A DNA stretch of 64,000 nucleotides from Spiribacter sp. 2438 (GCF_009676705.1 NZ_CP046046.1:868001-932000), one strand, 5' to 3'; numbered from the stretch's first letter, positions 28,046 through 37,607 are shown. The notes: a model not told the origin generated them from the sequence alone. Numbers and translations: made by a program.

Positions 28046-28140
28046 TCCAGTTTACCGGGGCCAGCGGGCCCGATCACCCCGTTTCTCCCGGCCATGCCAT
28101 TGGTTAGACTCTGCGACCCATTCCGCGATCCAGAAAAAAC

Positions 28141-31100
28141 ATGTCTGTTGCTGATTCTCCGCTCCTGTCGCCCGAGCCACCCAGCCGTCCGGGCGATCGC
28201 CAGGAGTGGTTCGGGCTGGCCGGCGACTCGCCGGCCCTCGCAATTGCCGAGGCCGAGGTGCGCCATCCGGGTGTGCTGCTCGTCGTGACCGCGGGAAGCG
28301 CCGAGGCGCAGCAACTACGCCGCGGGCTGAAGTTCTTTGCGCCGAATGTCGCCGTCGAGGTGATGCCCGACTGGGAGATCCTTCCCTACGATGTGTTCTC
28401 GCCCCACCAGGACATCGTCTCGGAGCGGTTGCGAGCGTTACACCGGCTGCCCCGCCTGCAGAGCGGGATCGTCATCGTGCCGGTCGCCACCCTGGTACAG
28501 CGCATCGCGCCGCCGGCGTTTCTCGAGTCGACAGTGGTTCGGCTGGCCGCCGGCGACAGCCTGTTCCTGGATGACATGCGTCGCCAGCTCGAGGCAGCGG
28601 GTTATCGCTGCGTCTCCGAGGTGCTGGAGCACGGGGAGTTCGCCGTGCGGGGGTCGATTCTCGATCTCTTCCCCATGGGCGCCAGTGCTCCTTATCGCGT
28701 GGACCTTTTTGATACCGAGATCGACTCCATTCGGCGCTTTGACCCGGAGACCCAGCGCAGCGAGGAACGGCTGGACGCCATCGAAATCCTGCCGGCCCAC
28801 GAATTCCCGTCGGATCCCGAGGGGATCGCCCGCTTCCGCCGTCAGTATCGGGCGCGATTCGAAGGCGACCCCATGGAGAGCACCGTGTACCGCTCGGTCA
28901 GTGATGGCCACATTCCCGGCGGCGTCGAGGCTTATTTGCCGCTTTTCTTCGAAGCGACCGCCAGCCTGTTCGATCATCTCCCGGGTGACGCCCTGGTGGT
29001 GCGGCACGGCGATGCGGATGGGCGGCTTGAGGAGGAGTGGCGCGCTATCGGTGAGCGTTACGAACAACGCCGACACGACCGGGAACGTCCCCTGCTCGCC
29101 CCCGCCGAACTCTATCTGGCCCCGGACGACATTCGTCAGGCCATGAACCGCCACCCGCTGGTGGATATTCCGGCGGATTACCGTCAGGAGGCTAGCCGTG
29201 CCCGGGATCGCCTGTTGCCGGCGGGACCGCTGCCCCCGGTGGCGCCGGCACGAGGCGATGACACCCCGCTGGAGACCCTCAAGGGCTTCCTGGCGGAAGC
29301 TGAGGGCCCGGTGCTCTTCACCGCCGAGACCGCCGGTCGCCGGGAGGCGCTCCGGGAGCGACTGGCTGCTGCGGGCATTCAGCCATCGGCCGTGGAAAGC
29401 TGGCCCGCCTGGCGGCAATCCGCACCGGCCGTGGGGCTCGCCGTCGCCCCGCTGGATCATGGCTTCCGCTGTCTGGAGAGCGGCGCCGCGGTGATTCCCG
29501 AGGCGGAGCTGTTCGTGCAGCGGGCGGAGCAACGCCGACGTAGGCATTCCGCACCCCAGCGGGATCCGGAAGCGGTGATTCGTGACCTGACCGACCTGCG
29601 GGCGGGTTCGCCGGTGGTCCACGAGCAGCACGGCGTGGGTCGCTATCAGGGCCTGCAGATGCTGACCATCGACGGGGTGGCCACGGAATTTCTCACCCTG
29701 GAATATGCCGACGGTGACAAGCTCTACGTGCCAGTGGCCAGCCTGCATCTGGTGAGTCGCTACACGGGGGCTGACGCGGATACCGCACCGCTGCACCGGC
29801 TCGGCAGCGGCCAATGGGAAAAGGCCCGGCGCCGGGCCGCCCAGAAAGCCCGCGACGTGGCCGCCGAACTGCTGGATATCTATGCCCGTCGGGAAGCCCA
29901 GGGCGGCACGGCTCACACCATTCCCGACGAAGAATATGACCGGTTCGCGGCCCAGTTCCCCTTCGAGGAGACCCCGGATCAGGAGACCGCCATTCATGCG
30001 GTGCTCCAGGATCTGAAACAGCCGCGACCGATGGACCGGGTGGTCTGCGGTGATGTGGGATTCGGCAAAACCGAGGTCGCCATGCGGGCGGCGTTCGCCG
30101 GGGTGCAGTCCGGCCGACAGGTGGCGGTACTGGTGCCCACCACCCTGCTCTGCCAGCAGCATTATCAGAACTTCAGTGACCGCTTCGCCGACTGGCCGGT
30201 GCGCATCGCCCAGCTTTCCCGTTTTCAGTCCAGCGCGGAACAGGCGCAGGTGCTGCAGGATGCCGAGAATGGACGCGTGGACATCGTCATCGGCACCCAC
30301 AAGCTGCTTCAGAAGTCCGTGCATTTCCGCAACCTCGGCCTCCTCGTCATCGACGAAGAGCACCGGTTCGGGGTTCGGCAGAAAGAGGCGCTCAAACGGC
30401 TGCGGGCCAATGTCGATGTCCTCACCCTGACCGCGACCCCCATTCCCCGCACATTGAACATGTCGCTTGCCGGTCTGCGGGATCTTTCGATTATCGCCAC
30501 GCCGCCGGCGCGCCGGCTGGCGGTCAAGACCTTCGTGAGCGAGTGGAACGAGGGCATGGTTCGGGAAGCGTGTCTGCGCGAGCTCCATCGTGGCGGGCAG
30601 GTGTACTTTCTGCACAACGATGTCGATAGCATCCAGCGAGTCGCCGAGGAGCTGGCCGATCTGATTCCCGAAGCGCGCATCCGCACCGCCCACGGGCAGA
30701 TGCCGGAGCGGGAACTGGAGCGGGTGATGCTGGATTTCTATCACCAGCGGGACAATATCCTCGTCTGCACCACGATCGTCGAGAGCGGGATCGATGTGCC
30801 CACCGCCAATACCATCGTCATCAACCGAGCTGACCGACTGGGTCTGGCCCAGCTCCACCAGCTGCGCGGTCGGGTGGGACGCTCCCACCATCGAGCCTAC
30901 GCGTATCTGCTCGCCCCACCGCGGCGCAGTCAGACGGCAGATGCGGCCAAGCGACTGGAGGCCATTGCCTCCCTGGAGGACCTGGGCATCGGGTTTGCGC
31001 TCGCCAGTCACGACCTCGAGATTCGGGGGGCCGGTGAGCTACTGGGTGAAGGCCAGAGCGGCCAGATTCACGAGGTGGGATTCAGCCTGTACAACGATCT

Positions 31101-31614
31101 GCTGGACCGGGCGGTCAAAGCGCTCAAATCCGGCAAGGAGCCGGCGCTGGACCAGCCGCTGGCCGACATGACGGAGGTGGATCTGCATGTCCCGGCCCTG
31201 CTGCCGGAGGACTACCTGCCGGATGTCCACACCCGGCTGGTGATGTACAAACGGATCGCCAACGCACCCGATGAGGGGGCGTTGCGGGATCTGCAGGTGG
31301 AAATGATCGACCGGTTCGGGCTCCTTCCGGAACCGGCTCAAAACCTCATGGCCGTCTCCCGCCTGCGGCAGCGGGCCCAGGCACTCGGCATCGATCGGGT
31401 CGAGGTGGGTCCGGGTGGCGGCATTCTGCAGTTCTCTTCTCAGGCCCAGGTGGACCCGGCCGCTCTGGTGCGAATGGTTCAGGAGGAATCCTCGGTGTAT
31501 CGTCTGGAGGGGCAGGAGCGGCTTCGATTCAGTCGGGAGACTGAGACGGCCGAACAACGGGTGGCGGCCGTTGAGCGCATCCTGGATCGAATCACCCTCA
31601 AAGAGGCTGCGTGA
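28141..31614 (+). CDS. mfd: Transcription-repair coupling factor
   Basis: 1157-aa ATP-dependent DNA translocase that removes stalled RNA polymerase and recruits UvrA. In order: UvrB-like domains (residues about 1-350), the RNA-polymerase-interacting CarD-like domain (SPVVHEQHGVGRYQGL, about residue 490), a RecG-like helicase core (Walker A GDVGFGKTEVAMRAA, box II IDEEHRFGV, motif III TATPIPRTLNMS), and the C-terminal TRCF domain. The length is typical. No clear Shine-Dalgarno precedes the ATG. Confidence 0.97.
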   Translation: MSVADSPLLSPEPPSRPGDRQEWFGLAGDSPALAIAEAEVRHPGVLLVVTAGSAEAQQLRRGLKFFAPNVAVEVMPDWEILPYDVFSPHQDIVSERLRALHRLPRLQSGIVIVPVATLVQRIAPPAFLESTVVRLAAGDSLFLDDMRRQLEAAGYRCVSEVLEHGEFAVRGSILDLFPMGASAPYRVDLFDTEIDSIRRFDPETQRSEERLDAIEILPAHEFPSDPEGIARFRRQYRARFEGDPMESTVYRSVSDGHIPGGVEAYLPLFFEATASLFDHLPGDALVVRHGDADGRLEEEWRAIGERYEQRRHDRERPLLAPAELYLAPDDIRQAMNRHPLVDIPADYRQEASRARDRLLPAGPLPPVAPARGDDTPLETLKGFLAEAEGPVLFTAETAGRREALRERLAAAGIQPSAVESWPAWRQSAPAVGLAVAPLDHGFRCLESGAAVIPEAELFVQRAEQRRRRHSAPQRDPEAVIRDLTDLRAGSPVVHEQHGVGRYQGLQMLTIDGVATEFLTLEYADGDKLYVPVASLHLVSRYTGADADTAPLHRLGSGQWEKARRRAAQKARDVAAELLDIYARREAQGGTAHTIPDEEYDRFAAQFPFEETPDQETAIHAVLQDLKQPRPMDRVVCGDVGFGKTEVAMRAAFAGVQSGRQVAVLVPTTLLCQQHYQNFSDRFADWPVRIAQLSRFQSSAEQAQVLQDAENGRVDIVIGTHKLLQKSVHFRNLGLLVIDEEHRFGVRQKEALKRLRANVDVLTLTATPIPRTLNMSLAGLRDLSIIATPPARRLAVKTFVSEWNEGMVREACLRELHRGGQVYFLHNDVDSIQRVAEELADLIPEARIRTAHGQMPERELERVMLDFYHQRDNILVCTTIVESGIDVPTANTIVINRADRLGLAQLHQLRGRVGRSHHRAYAYLLAPPRRSQTADAAKRLEAIASLEDLGIGFALASHDLEIRGAGELLGEGQSGQIHEVGFSLYNDLLDRAVKALKSGKEPALDQPLADMTEVDLHVPALLPEDYLPDVHTRLVMYKRIANAPDEGALRDLQVEMIDRFGLLPEPAQNLMAVSRLRQRAQALGIDRVEVGPGGGILQFSSQAQVDPAALVRMVQEESSVYRLEGQERLRFSRETETAEQRVAAVERILDRITLKEAA

Positions 31615-31639
31615 TGAACGGACCCGGGGAGCATTGCCC

Positions 31640-32278
31640 GTGAACAAGTGGTGGTTGGTGTTGGGCCTCATCTGGCTGCTCGCCTCAGTGACGGGGACTG
31701 CCGGCGCCGATGAGCCCCTCACCGCTGATGACCCGCCGCCGAGCTATCGCGTCGAAGTCATTGTTTTTACGCAACCTCCGATTCAGGGAGCGTATCAGGA
31801 GGCCCCCCGGGTTGACGCGGTGGACCGTCTGGCCCGGTTCGCCTGGCCGCTGCGGGATCCCGGCGATGAAGGACTGGGGTATCAGCGACTTCCGGGTAGC
31901 GAGCTGCAGCTGGCCTCGGCGGCCCAACGCCTCGAGATGCGGGAAGGCTTCAGGGTGCATTGGCATGCCGCCTGGGAACAGCCGGGCCGGGAGCGGGAAT
32001 TGAGCCAGGCGGTGGCTGTGCCGGCCAACCCCGATGAGGTTTCGCCCGAGGGCATGATCCGCGTGTATCTCAGCCGTTTTCTGCACGCGGAAATCGATCT
32101 GCGGATGGACCCGGATGATGACACCCTGGAGCGCTTTGATCTCGTGGATGACGCTCGAGACTCAGCGCGGTGGATGCTCAGGGAAAGCCGTCGGATGCGG
32201 AGTGCGGAGACCCATTACATCGATCATCCGGCACTGGGCGTGATCATTCGGGTGGAGCCGGTGACGCCTGCGCCGTGA
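31640..32278 (+). CDS. csiV: CsiV family peptidoglycan-binding protein
   Basis: 212-aa exported protein with an N-terminal signal peptide (WWLVLGLIWLLASVTGTAGA). The mature part begins with the family-typical YRVEVIVFTQP and ends with conserved RMRSAETHYIDHPALGVII and RVEP. CsiV in Shewanella/Vibrio binds peptidoglycan and links to D-amino-acid control. It follows mfd by 25 bp, an arrangement also known from pseudomonads. The start is GTG 31640 with GGGGAG upstream. The 3' end overlaps the convergent phosphorylase by 35 bp. Confidence 0.82.
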   Translation: MNKWWLVLGLIWLLASVTGTAGADEPLTADDPPPSYRVEVIVFTQPPIQGAYQEAPRVDAVDRLARFAWPLRDPGDEGLGYQRLPGSELQLASAAQRLEMREGFRVHWHAAWEQPGRERELSQAVAVPANPDEVSPEGMIRVYLSRFLHAEIDLRMDPDDDTLERFDLVDDARDSARWMLRESRRMRSAETHYIDHPALGVIIRVEPVTPAP

Positions 32279-33002
32279 TGGCCTGCAGGAGTCTGCCGAC
32301 CCGGGCCATGCCGGTCTCCAGATTGCGGCGTATCTGCACCATGGACAGCGCCTCTCCGTCATCCAGACCGGCGGCTCGATTAGCCACCACCGCACAGGCG
32401 GCGTAAGGCAGCTCAAGTTCCCGCGCCAGCGCCGCCTCGGGCATGCCGGTCATGCCCACCATCTGACACCCATCCCCAGCCAGACGCCGGATCTCTGCCG
32501 CGGTTTCAAGCCGGGGTCCCTGGGTGGCGGCGTAGCAGCCATTTCTGCGGGCATCCACCCCGGCCTGTTCGGCGGCCTGGCAGAGCTGTTGGCGCACCTC
32601 GGCGCTGTAGGGCTCGGTAAAGTCGATGTGGTTCACGGGTTGGCCGGCATCGTCGCAGAAGCTGCTGATCCGCCCCCAGGTGTAATCAATCAGCTGATCG
32701 GGAAAGGCGAGCCGGCCCGGAGCCAGATCCTCGGCGATGCCGCCTACGGCGGCGACGGCAATGATCCGGTCGGCGCCGGCTTTGTGCAGAGCCCACAGGT
32801 TGGCCCGGTAGTTGATCCGATGGGGGGGCACGCTGTGATCGGTGCCATGGCGGGCGAGAAACAGCGTCGGGTGGCCGTTCAGCAGGCCCTGGCTGAGGGC
32901 GACGGGTTGATCGGTGTAGGGGGTCGGGATCCGTTGTTCGGCAACGTCCTGCAGGCCATCCAGCCCATACAGCCCGGTTCCGCCAATCACCGCCAGGGTC
33001 AT
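32244..33002 (-). CDS. S-methyl-5'-thioinosine phosphorylase / MTA phosphorylase family
   Basis: 252-aa purine nucleoside phosphorylase of the MtnP family. It has IGGTGLYGLDGL at the N-terminus, the phosphate-binding LARHGTDHSVPPHRINYRAN region, and TQGPRLETAAEIR with MVGMTGMPEA. In Pseudomonas the orthologue at the same locus prefers methylthioinosine and yields hypoxanthine. Here the hypoxanthine phosphoribosyltransferase gene is immediately upstream, with one base between them. This supports the pathway methylthioinosine to hypoxanthine to IMP. Confidence 0.85.
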   Translation of the reverse strand: MTLAVIGGTGLYGLDGLQDVAEQRIPTPYTDQPVALSQGLLNGHPTLFLARHGTDHSVPPHRINYRANLWALHKAGADRIIAVAAVGGIAEDLAPGRLAFPDQLIDYTWGRISSFCDDAGQPVNHIDFTEPYSAEVRQQLCQAAEQAGVDARRNGCYAATQGPRLETAAEIRRLAGDGCQMVGMTGMPEAALARELELPYAACAVVANRAAGLDDGEALSMVQIRRNLETGMARVGRLLQAITAQASPAPPE

Positions 33003-33003
33003 G

Positions 33004-33579
33004 TCAGTCCTCGTCGTCGGGGTGCGCCGCGTAAATCTCGTTCAGATTGCGCAGGTAGCCCTTGTAATCCATGCCCACGCCAAACACGTAGCGCTCCGGG
33101 ACCTGCAGTCCGGCGAAACTGGCCTCCAGCCCGGGCACCCGGCCGGGGTTGGGCTTGTCTGCCAGTACCGCGGTATGCACCGAAGCGGCGCCCTCTTCCT
33201 CGCAGGCCGCCAGAAGACCGCGGAAGGTGTGCCCCTCATCGAGGATGTCATCCACCAGCACCACGTGGCGATTCCGCAGTGGGGTCTGCGGGCGCGCCAG
33301 CCAGATGAGTTCTCGGCCGGTGGTGGTCTTGTGGTAGCGCGTTGCGTGGATGTAATCCACTTCCAGCGGGAAATCCAGGCGCCCCAGCAGCCGCCCAAGA
33401 GGCACGATCCCGCCGGTCATCACCCCCAGCAGCAATGGCCGAGTGCCGGCGAGCGCATCGGTGAGGCCCAGAGCCAGGCGATCCAGCGCCTGTTCAACCG
33501 CAGTGGCATCGTGGAGGCATTCCGCCCGCGCCATGATGCCGGCCAGTTCCTCTGCGGTGAGCTCTACGCCCTGTGTCAT
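33004..33579 (-). CDS. hpt: Hypoxanthine-guanine phosphoribosyltransferase
   Basis: 191-aa type I phosphoribosyltransferase that converts hypoxanthine to IMP with PRPP. The PRPP motif is VVLVDDILDEGHTF, and a conserved DFPLEVDYIHATRYHK segment precedes it. The pairing with the adjacent thioinosine phosphorylase suggests salvage of methylthioadenosine-derived purine, since the first gene product's base is the second's substrate. Confidence 0.88.
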   Translation of the reverse strand: MTQGVELTAEELAGIMARAECLHDATAVEQALDRLALGLTDALAGTRPLLLGVMTGGIVPLGRLLGRLDFPLEVDYIHATRYHKTTTGRELIWLARPQTPLRNRHVVLVDDILDEGHTFRGLLAACEEEGAASVHTAVLADKPNPGRVPGLEASFAGLQVPERYVFGVGMDYKGYLRNLNEIYAAHPDDED

Positions 33580-33623
33580 CGCCGTCTCCAGATGCTAGCT
33601 GACAGCGCAGTATAGCGGCGGCT

Positions 33624-34637
33624 TCAGAGTCCAGCCAGAAGGGTCCGTGCGGCCTGATAAGCTGGTTGGGCCTGAAGATCCTCGATGTCCGGCGCTTGTC
33701 CCCTTGCGTGCAGTCTTGCCCGACGCAGGGCGCCCTCGGCGGGGGTCGACGGCTGGCGGCCCAGCACGGCGTCGGCGCCGCGTCCGGCGTTGCCCAGTAC
33801 CGCCATGTCGCATCCGGCCTGCAGCGCGGCTTCCACCCGCTGTGGCAGCGCGCCGGCTGACTCCGCTGCGGCCATCCCCAGGTCATCAGTGAACACTGCC
33901 CCCTGAAAGCCGAGCTCGCGGCGCAGGTATTGAATCCAGCGCGTCGAGAATCCCGCCGGTTGCGAATCCAGGGAGGGATAAATCACATGAGACATCATGA
34001 TCGCGGCCAACCCGTTGTCCATCAGCCGGCGAAAGGGCAGCAGATCGGCATGGATCAGATCGGCGACCGCCCGGCCATCAATGGCGGCCTCGTGATGGGA
34101 GTCCGGCGCTGTACCGCCATGTCCGGGGAAATGCTTGCCGACGCAAATCATGCCGGCCTGTCGCGCGCCCCGTTGCCACGCCAGAGCCATTCGAGCGATG
34201 ACCTCGGGGTCTCCACCAAAAGCCCGCTCACCGATGACACGACTGAGGCCCCGGTCTACATCAAGTACCGGGGCGAAGCTGAAATCGATGCCGTGGGCCC
34301 GCAGCTCGGCAGCCATGAGCCAGCCGGCCGATTCCGCGGCTTTGAGCCCCAAAGCCGGGGCCTCCCGGTGCGCGCCGACCAGCTGGCGGGCCGACGGCAA
34401 TGGAGTGAATCCCTCCCGAAAGCGCTGCACCGGGCCACCCTCCTGATCCACGGCAATCAGCAGCGGGGGCCGTCGCAGTCCCTTGATTTCCGCGGTCAGT
34501 GCCTGCAGCTGCCGGGAGGTTTGGTAATTTCTCGAAAACAGGAGGACGCCACCGACTTCAGGGCGTTGAAGCCGCTCCTGCTCCTCGCCAAGGAGCGTGA
34601 GCCCCTCGATTCCCAGCATCAGCGGCCCCAGTGTCAT
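33624..34637 (-). CDS. nagZ: Beta-N-acetylhexosaminidase (NagZ)
   Basis: Cytoplasmic family-3 glycosidase that removes GlcNAc from anhydromuropeptides during wall recycling, 337 aa. Signatures are AVDQEGGPVQRFR, the acid/base loop KHFPGHGGTAPDSHHE (Asp-His dyad), and the nucleophile Asp in VFTDDLGMAA. The start at MTLGPLMLGIEG matches family length. The gene overlaps the preceding L,D-transpeptidase by 4 bp and is followed by hpt after 44 bp. Confidence 0.95.
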   Translation of the reverse strand: MTLGPLMLGIEGLTLLGEEQERLQRPEVGGVLLFSRNYQTSRQLQALTAEIKGLRRPPLLIAVDQEGGPVQRFREGFTPLPSARQLVGAHREAPALGLKAAESAGWLMAAELRAHGIDFSFAPVLDVDRGLSRVIGERAFGGDPEVIARMALAWQRGARQAGMICVGKHFPGHGGTAPDSHHEAAIDGRAVADLIHADLLPFRRLMDNGLAAIMMSHVIYPSLDSQPAGFSTRWIQYLRRELGFQGAVFTDDLGMAAAESAGALPQRVEAALQAGCDMAVLGNAGRGADAVLGRQPSTPAEGALRRARLHARGQAPDIEDLQAQPAYQAARTLLAGL

Positions 34638-35119
34638 GCCTCGGCCTCGATCAGAACGGGCATGCCGGCAAAACAATGGCCGAAGAGTGTGATCACGTCC
34701 GGGTTGCGCATCCGGATGCATCCCGCGGAGACCGGGCGGCCGATGTTGGTCTCATCCGCCGTGCCGTGGATGTAGATGAACCGGCGCAGTGTATCCACCG
34801 TTCCGCCCCGATTATGGCCGGACTCGGTGCCGGTGAGCCAGAGAATCCGGCTGAGGATCCAGTCCCGGCCTGGCCAGGCCGCGGCCAGCGAGGCATCGTA
34901 AATCTCGCCGGTGGGCCGGCGGCCACGGAAAACGCTGCCCGCGGGAAGCCCATCGCCGATGCGCAGGCGAATGCGGTGCCAGCCCCGGGGTGTCTGACCC
35001 GTGCCGTTCCGTTCCCCGGCGCCTGCCAGCCCGGTGGACACCGGCCAGGACGCGCTGGCCCGTTTACCATGATGCAGCGTCAGGGTCTGATAAGGGATGG
35101 AAACATGCAGCCAGTCCAT
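34634..35119 (-). CDS. L,D-transpeptidase family protein, short form without signal peptide
   Basis: 161-aa YkuD-domain protein. The catalytic motif is visible as IYIHGTADETNIGRPVSAG followed by CIRMRN, giving His, Ser and nucleophile Cys. It starts MDWLHVSIPYQTLTLHH with no hydrophobic leader, so the protein looks cytoplasmic unless a start was missed; an in-frame extension upstream runs into divergent gpmA and adds no signal peptide. Coupling to nagZ (4-bp overlap) suggests a role with recycled muropeptides. Confidence 0.82.
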   Translation of the reverse strand: MDWLHVSIPYQTLTLHHGKRASASWPVSTGLAGAGERNGTGQTPRGWHRIRLRIGDGLPAGSVFRGRRPTGEIYDASLAAAWPGRDWILSRILWLTGTESGHNRGGTVDTLRRFIYIHGTADETNIGRPVSAGCIRMRNPDVITLFGHCFAGMPVLIEAEA

Positions 35120-35209
35120 GGTGGGCGGTTGGCCTTCGCTGATGGGCTCATGGCGCAATGGTACCCTACGCAACCTGATTGAACTGCCAATAAGAGGACG
35201 ATCCGACCC

Positions 35210-35908
35210 ATGAAACGCCTCATTCTGCTGCGCCATGGCCAGAGCACCTGGAACCTTGAGAACCGCTTTACCGGCTGGCACGACGTTGACCTGAGCGATG
35301 AGGGCCGCGCCGAGGCCACCCAGGCCGGCGAGTTGATGCAGTCGGCGGGACTGACCCCCGAAGTGGTTTACACCTCGGTGCTGATTCGGGCCATTCGCAC
35401 GGCGTTCATGAGCCTGGATGTGCTGGGCCGGATCTGGATCCCCATGCTCAAGGACTGGCGTCTGAACGAGCGGCACTACGGTGGATTGACCGGGTTGAAC
35501 AAATCGGAAACCGCCGATGAGTATGGGGAAGACCAGGTACACATCTGGCGACGCAGCTTCGCCACTCCCCCGCCGGCGCTGACGGACGATGACCCTCGTC
35601 ATCCACGGCATGACCCCCGTTATGCCAATCTCGATCCAGCGGTGCTGCCGGCAACGGAATCGCTGAAGGATACGCTGACCCGGGTCATGCCCTTCTACCA
35701 ATCCGACATCGTCCCGGCGCTGCAGCAGCATGACTGTGTGCTCATCGCCGCCCATGGCAACAGCCTTCGCGCCCTGGTCAAGCACCTGGAGGGGCTCTCC
35801 GACGACGCCATCACCGGGGTGGAAATCGCCACCGGCGACCCGCTGGTCTACGAACTGGACGATCAGCTGGCGGTGCGGGACAAGCGCTCCCTTCGGGACT
35901 CCGCATGA
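35210..35908 (+). CDS. gpmA: 2,3-bisphosphoglycerate-dependent phosphoglycerate mutase
   Basis: Glycolytic/gluconeogenic enzyme that interconverts 3- and 2-phosphoglycerate, 232 aa. The phospho-histidine is in [20 protein letters not shown], and the second His in [30 protein letters not shown] is conserved. AAGAGGA precedes the ATG. It overlaps moaC by 4 bp, an unusual partner that suggests a shared transcript without an obvious metabolic link. Confidence 0.95.
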   Translation: MKRLILLRHGQSTWNLENRFTGWHDVDLSDEGRAEATQAGELMQSAGLTPEVVYTSVLIRAIRTAFMSLDVLGRIWIPMLKDWRLNERHYGGLTGLNKSETADEYGEDQVHIWRRSFATPPPALTDDDPRHPRHDPRYANLDPAVLPATESLKDTLTRVMPFYQSDIVPALQQHDCVLIAAHGNSLRALVKHLEGLSDDAITGVEIATGDPLVYELDDQLAVRDKRSLRDSA

Positions 35909-36378
35909 GCCGCCTGACCCACCTCAATGCGGAGGGCGAAGCGCACATGGTCGATGTGGGTGACAAGCCGGACACCCACCGGGTGGCGGTGGCCGAAGGG
36001 CGCCTTTGCATGGAACCCGCCACACTGGAAGCGCTCCGCGCCGGCAATGTGGGTAAAGGCGATGCGCTGGGTGTTGCAAGGGTTGCCGGCATCATGGGAG
36101 CGAAGCGCACGGCAGACCTGGTGCCGCTCTGCCATCCATTGCCGCTGACCCGGGTGGAGGTCTCGCTGACTCCAACGGAAGAGCCGGCGGGCGTTCACTG
36201 CGAGGTCACCGCGGAAACGCGGGGTCCCACGGGCGTGGAAATGGAAGCGCTGACCGCCGTGCAGGTTGCCCTGCTGACCCTCTATGACATGTGCAAGGCG
36301 CTGGATCGGGGAATGGAGATTGAAGCGGTGCGGCTCACCCACAAGCGTGGTGGCCGCACCGGCGAGTGGAACCGTTAG
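35905..36378 (+). CDS. moaC: Cyclic pyranopterin monophosphate synthase MoaC
   Basis: Second step of molybdenum cofactor synthesis, 157 aa. It opens [20 protein letters not shown]. Conserved blocks are [37 protein letters not shown] and the C-terminal HKRGGRTG. No other moa gene is in the window. It ends tail-to-tail with the pterin dehydratase gene at TTAG, an adjacency of interest since both enzymes handle pterins. Confidence 0.96.
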   Translation: MSRLTHLNAEGEAHMVDVGDKPDTHRVAVAEGRLCMEPATLEALRAGNVGKGDALGVARVAGIMGAKRTADLVPLCHPLPLTRVEVSLTPTEEPAGVHCEVTAETRGPTGVEMEALTAVQVALLTLYDMCKALDRGMEIEAVRLTHKRGGRTGEWNR

Positions 36379-36707
36379 CTACCCACCGCCTCGTTGACCT
36401 TGGCGGCGTAGATGAAGTCATTTTCGTGGAGTCCGCCGATGGCGTGGGTGTAGATCTCCACTTCGCAGAACCCATAGCCGAATCGGATCTGCGGGTGATG
36501 ATCTTCCTGCTCAGCGACATCCCCCGCCTTGTTGGCGATGGACTGGGCTTCGGCGAAGTCGCTGGTGTCAAACCGACGGGTGAGACGGGTTGAATCATCG
36601 CTCAGCACCCAGCCGGGGACGTCGAGCTGGTAGCGCTCGGCCTCTTCCCGGGTCATGGGGTCAATGCCGCCCTGGCACGGGGTGCATTTCTTTTCGGTCA
36701 AACTCAT
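36375..36707 (-). CDS. phhB: 4a-hydroxytetrahydrobiopterin dehydratase (PCD/PhhB)
   Basis: 110-aa pterin-4a-carbinolamine dehydratase. The hallmark EDHHPQI and [16 protein letters not shown] motifs contain the catalytic His residues. The family normally recycles pterin for phenylalanine hydroxylase, but no phhA is here and some family members have been linked to molybdopterin metabolism. A perfect AAGGAGGT ribosome-binding site precedes the ATG. It is 87 bp after mazG on the same strand. Confidence 0.92.
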   Translation of the reverse strand: MSLTEKKCTPCQGGIDPMTREEAERYQLDVPGWVLSDDSTRLTRRFDTSDFAEAQSIANKAGDVAEQEDHHPQIRFGYGFCEVEIYTHAIGGLHENDFIYAAKVNEAVGS

Positions 36708-36794
36708 GTGACCTCCTTCTAATGTGGACTGGGTTGGTACGCTTTCAACAGCACAACATGTTGCGCCGGCTCTGGCAATGCCCAGTATTCGTGG

Positions 36795-37607
36795 TCAGGC
36801 TTGGCTATCCCGCACCTTCGCTGACTGATAGGCCGCTTCCAGGCGGTCAAAGTTCACCGACTCGGGCGTCTCATCCGTCTCCTTTAAAACCGCTTCCAGA
36901 CCGCGGAAGCGGCGCTCGAACTTGGCGTTGCCGGCACGGAGCGCCTGTTCCGGGTCCACGTCCAGCTTGCGAGCCAAGTTGACGCAGGCCAGCAACAGGT
37001 CGCCCACTTCTTCGGCAACATGGGCCTGATCCCTGGGCTGGTGATCCATGGCCTCTTCCAGTTCGGCCAGTTCTTCACGGATCTTGCCCACCACCTGACT
37101 GGACTCCGGCCAGTCGAACCCCACCCGGGCGGCTTTCGACTGGAGCTTTCGGCTCCGGGTCAGCGCCGGCAGGTTGAGCGGCACGTTGTCCAGCACGCTG
37201 GGCGGCCAATCAGCCGGGGCTGCGGGTTCGCGGGCGGCCCGCTCCTCGGCCTTGATGGCTTCCCAGCGATGTCGCTGTTCCGCCTCGGTGCGGGGGGCTT
37301 CATCGGCAAAGACGTGGGGATGGCGGCGGATCAGCTTATCCCGGATGCCCGCAGCGACTCCGTCAAAGTCAAAGCGCCCGTCTTCCTCGGCGATCCGTGC
37401 CAGAAAAACCACCTGCAGCAGCAGGTCGCCCAGTTCGTCCCGGATGTCATCACTCTCACCCCGCTCGATGGCGTCGGCCAGTTCATAGGCTTCTTCCAGG
37501 GTGTGCGGAATGATGGTGGCGTAGGTCTGCCGGACATCCCAGGGGCAACCCGTCTCCGGGTCTCTCAGCCGGGCCATGACCGTCAGCAGCTCGTGGATGG
37601 CACTCAT
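36795..37607 (-). CDS. mazG: Nucleoside triphosphate pyrophosphohydrolase MazG
   Basis: 270-aa enzyme that hydrolyses NTPs and dNTPs to monophosphates. It has two MazG domains: residues about 1-110 with HTLEEAYELADAI and DELGDLLLQVVF (Mg-binding EExxE/ExxD pattern), and a second about 155-220 (REELAELEEAM, EEVGDLLLACVN). CPWDVRQTYATI is the family start. Its ATG overlaps the stop of yfcG by 4 bp. Confidence 0.95.
   Translation of the reverse strand: MSAIHELLTVMARLRDPETGCPWDVRQTYATIIPHTLEEAYELADAIERGESDDIRDELGDLLLQVVFLARIAEEDGRFDFDGVAAGIRDKLIRRHPHVFADEAPRTEAEQRHRWEAIKAEERAAREPAAPADWPPSVLDNVPLNLPALTRSRKLQSKAARVGFDWPESSQVVGKIREELAELEEAMDHQPRDQAHVAEEVGDLLLACVNLARKLDVDPEQALRAGNAKFERRFRGLEAVLKETDETPESVNFDRLEAAYQSAKVRDSQA

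Noticed and set aside
28438-31011. Very long open frame antisense to mfd, and similar long antisense frames over rne (18731-20206) and mltG/pabC (7752-9179)
   Set aside because: They lie opposite strongly conserved genes. Their predicted products have no recognisable motifs and reflect the high GC of third codon positions.
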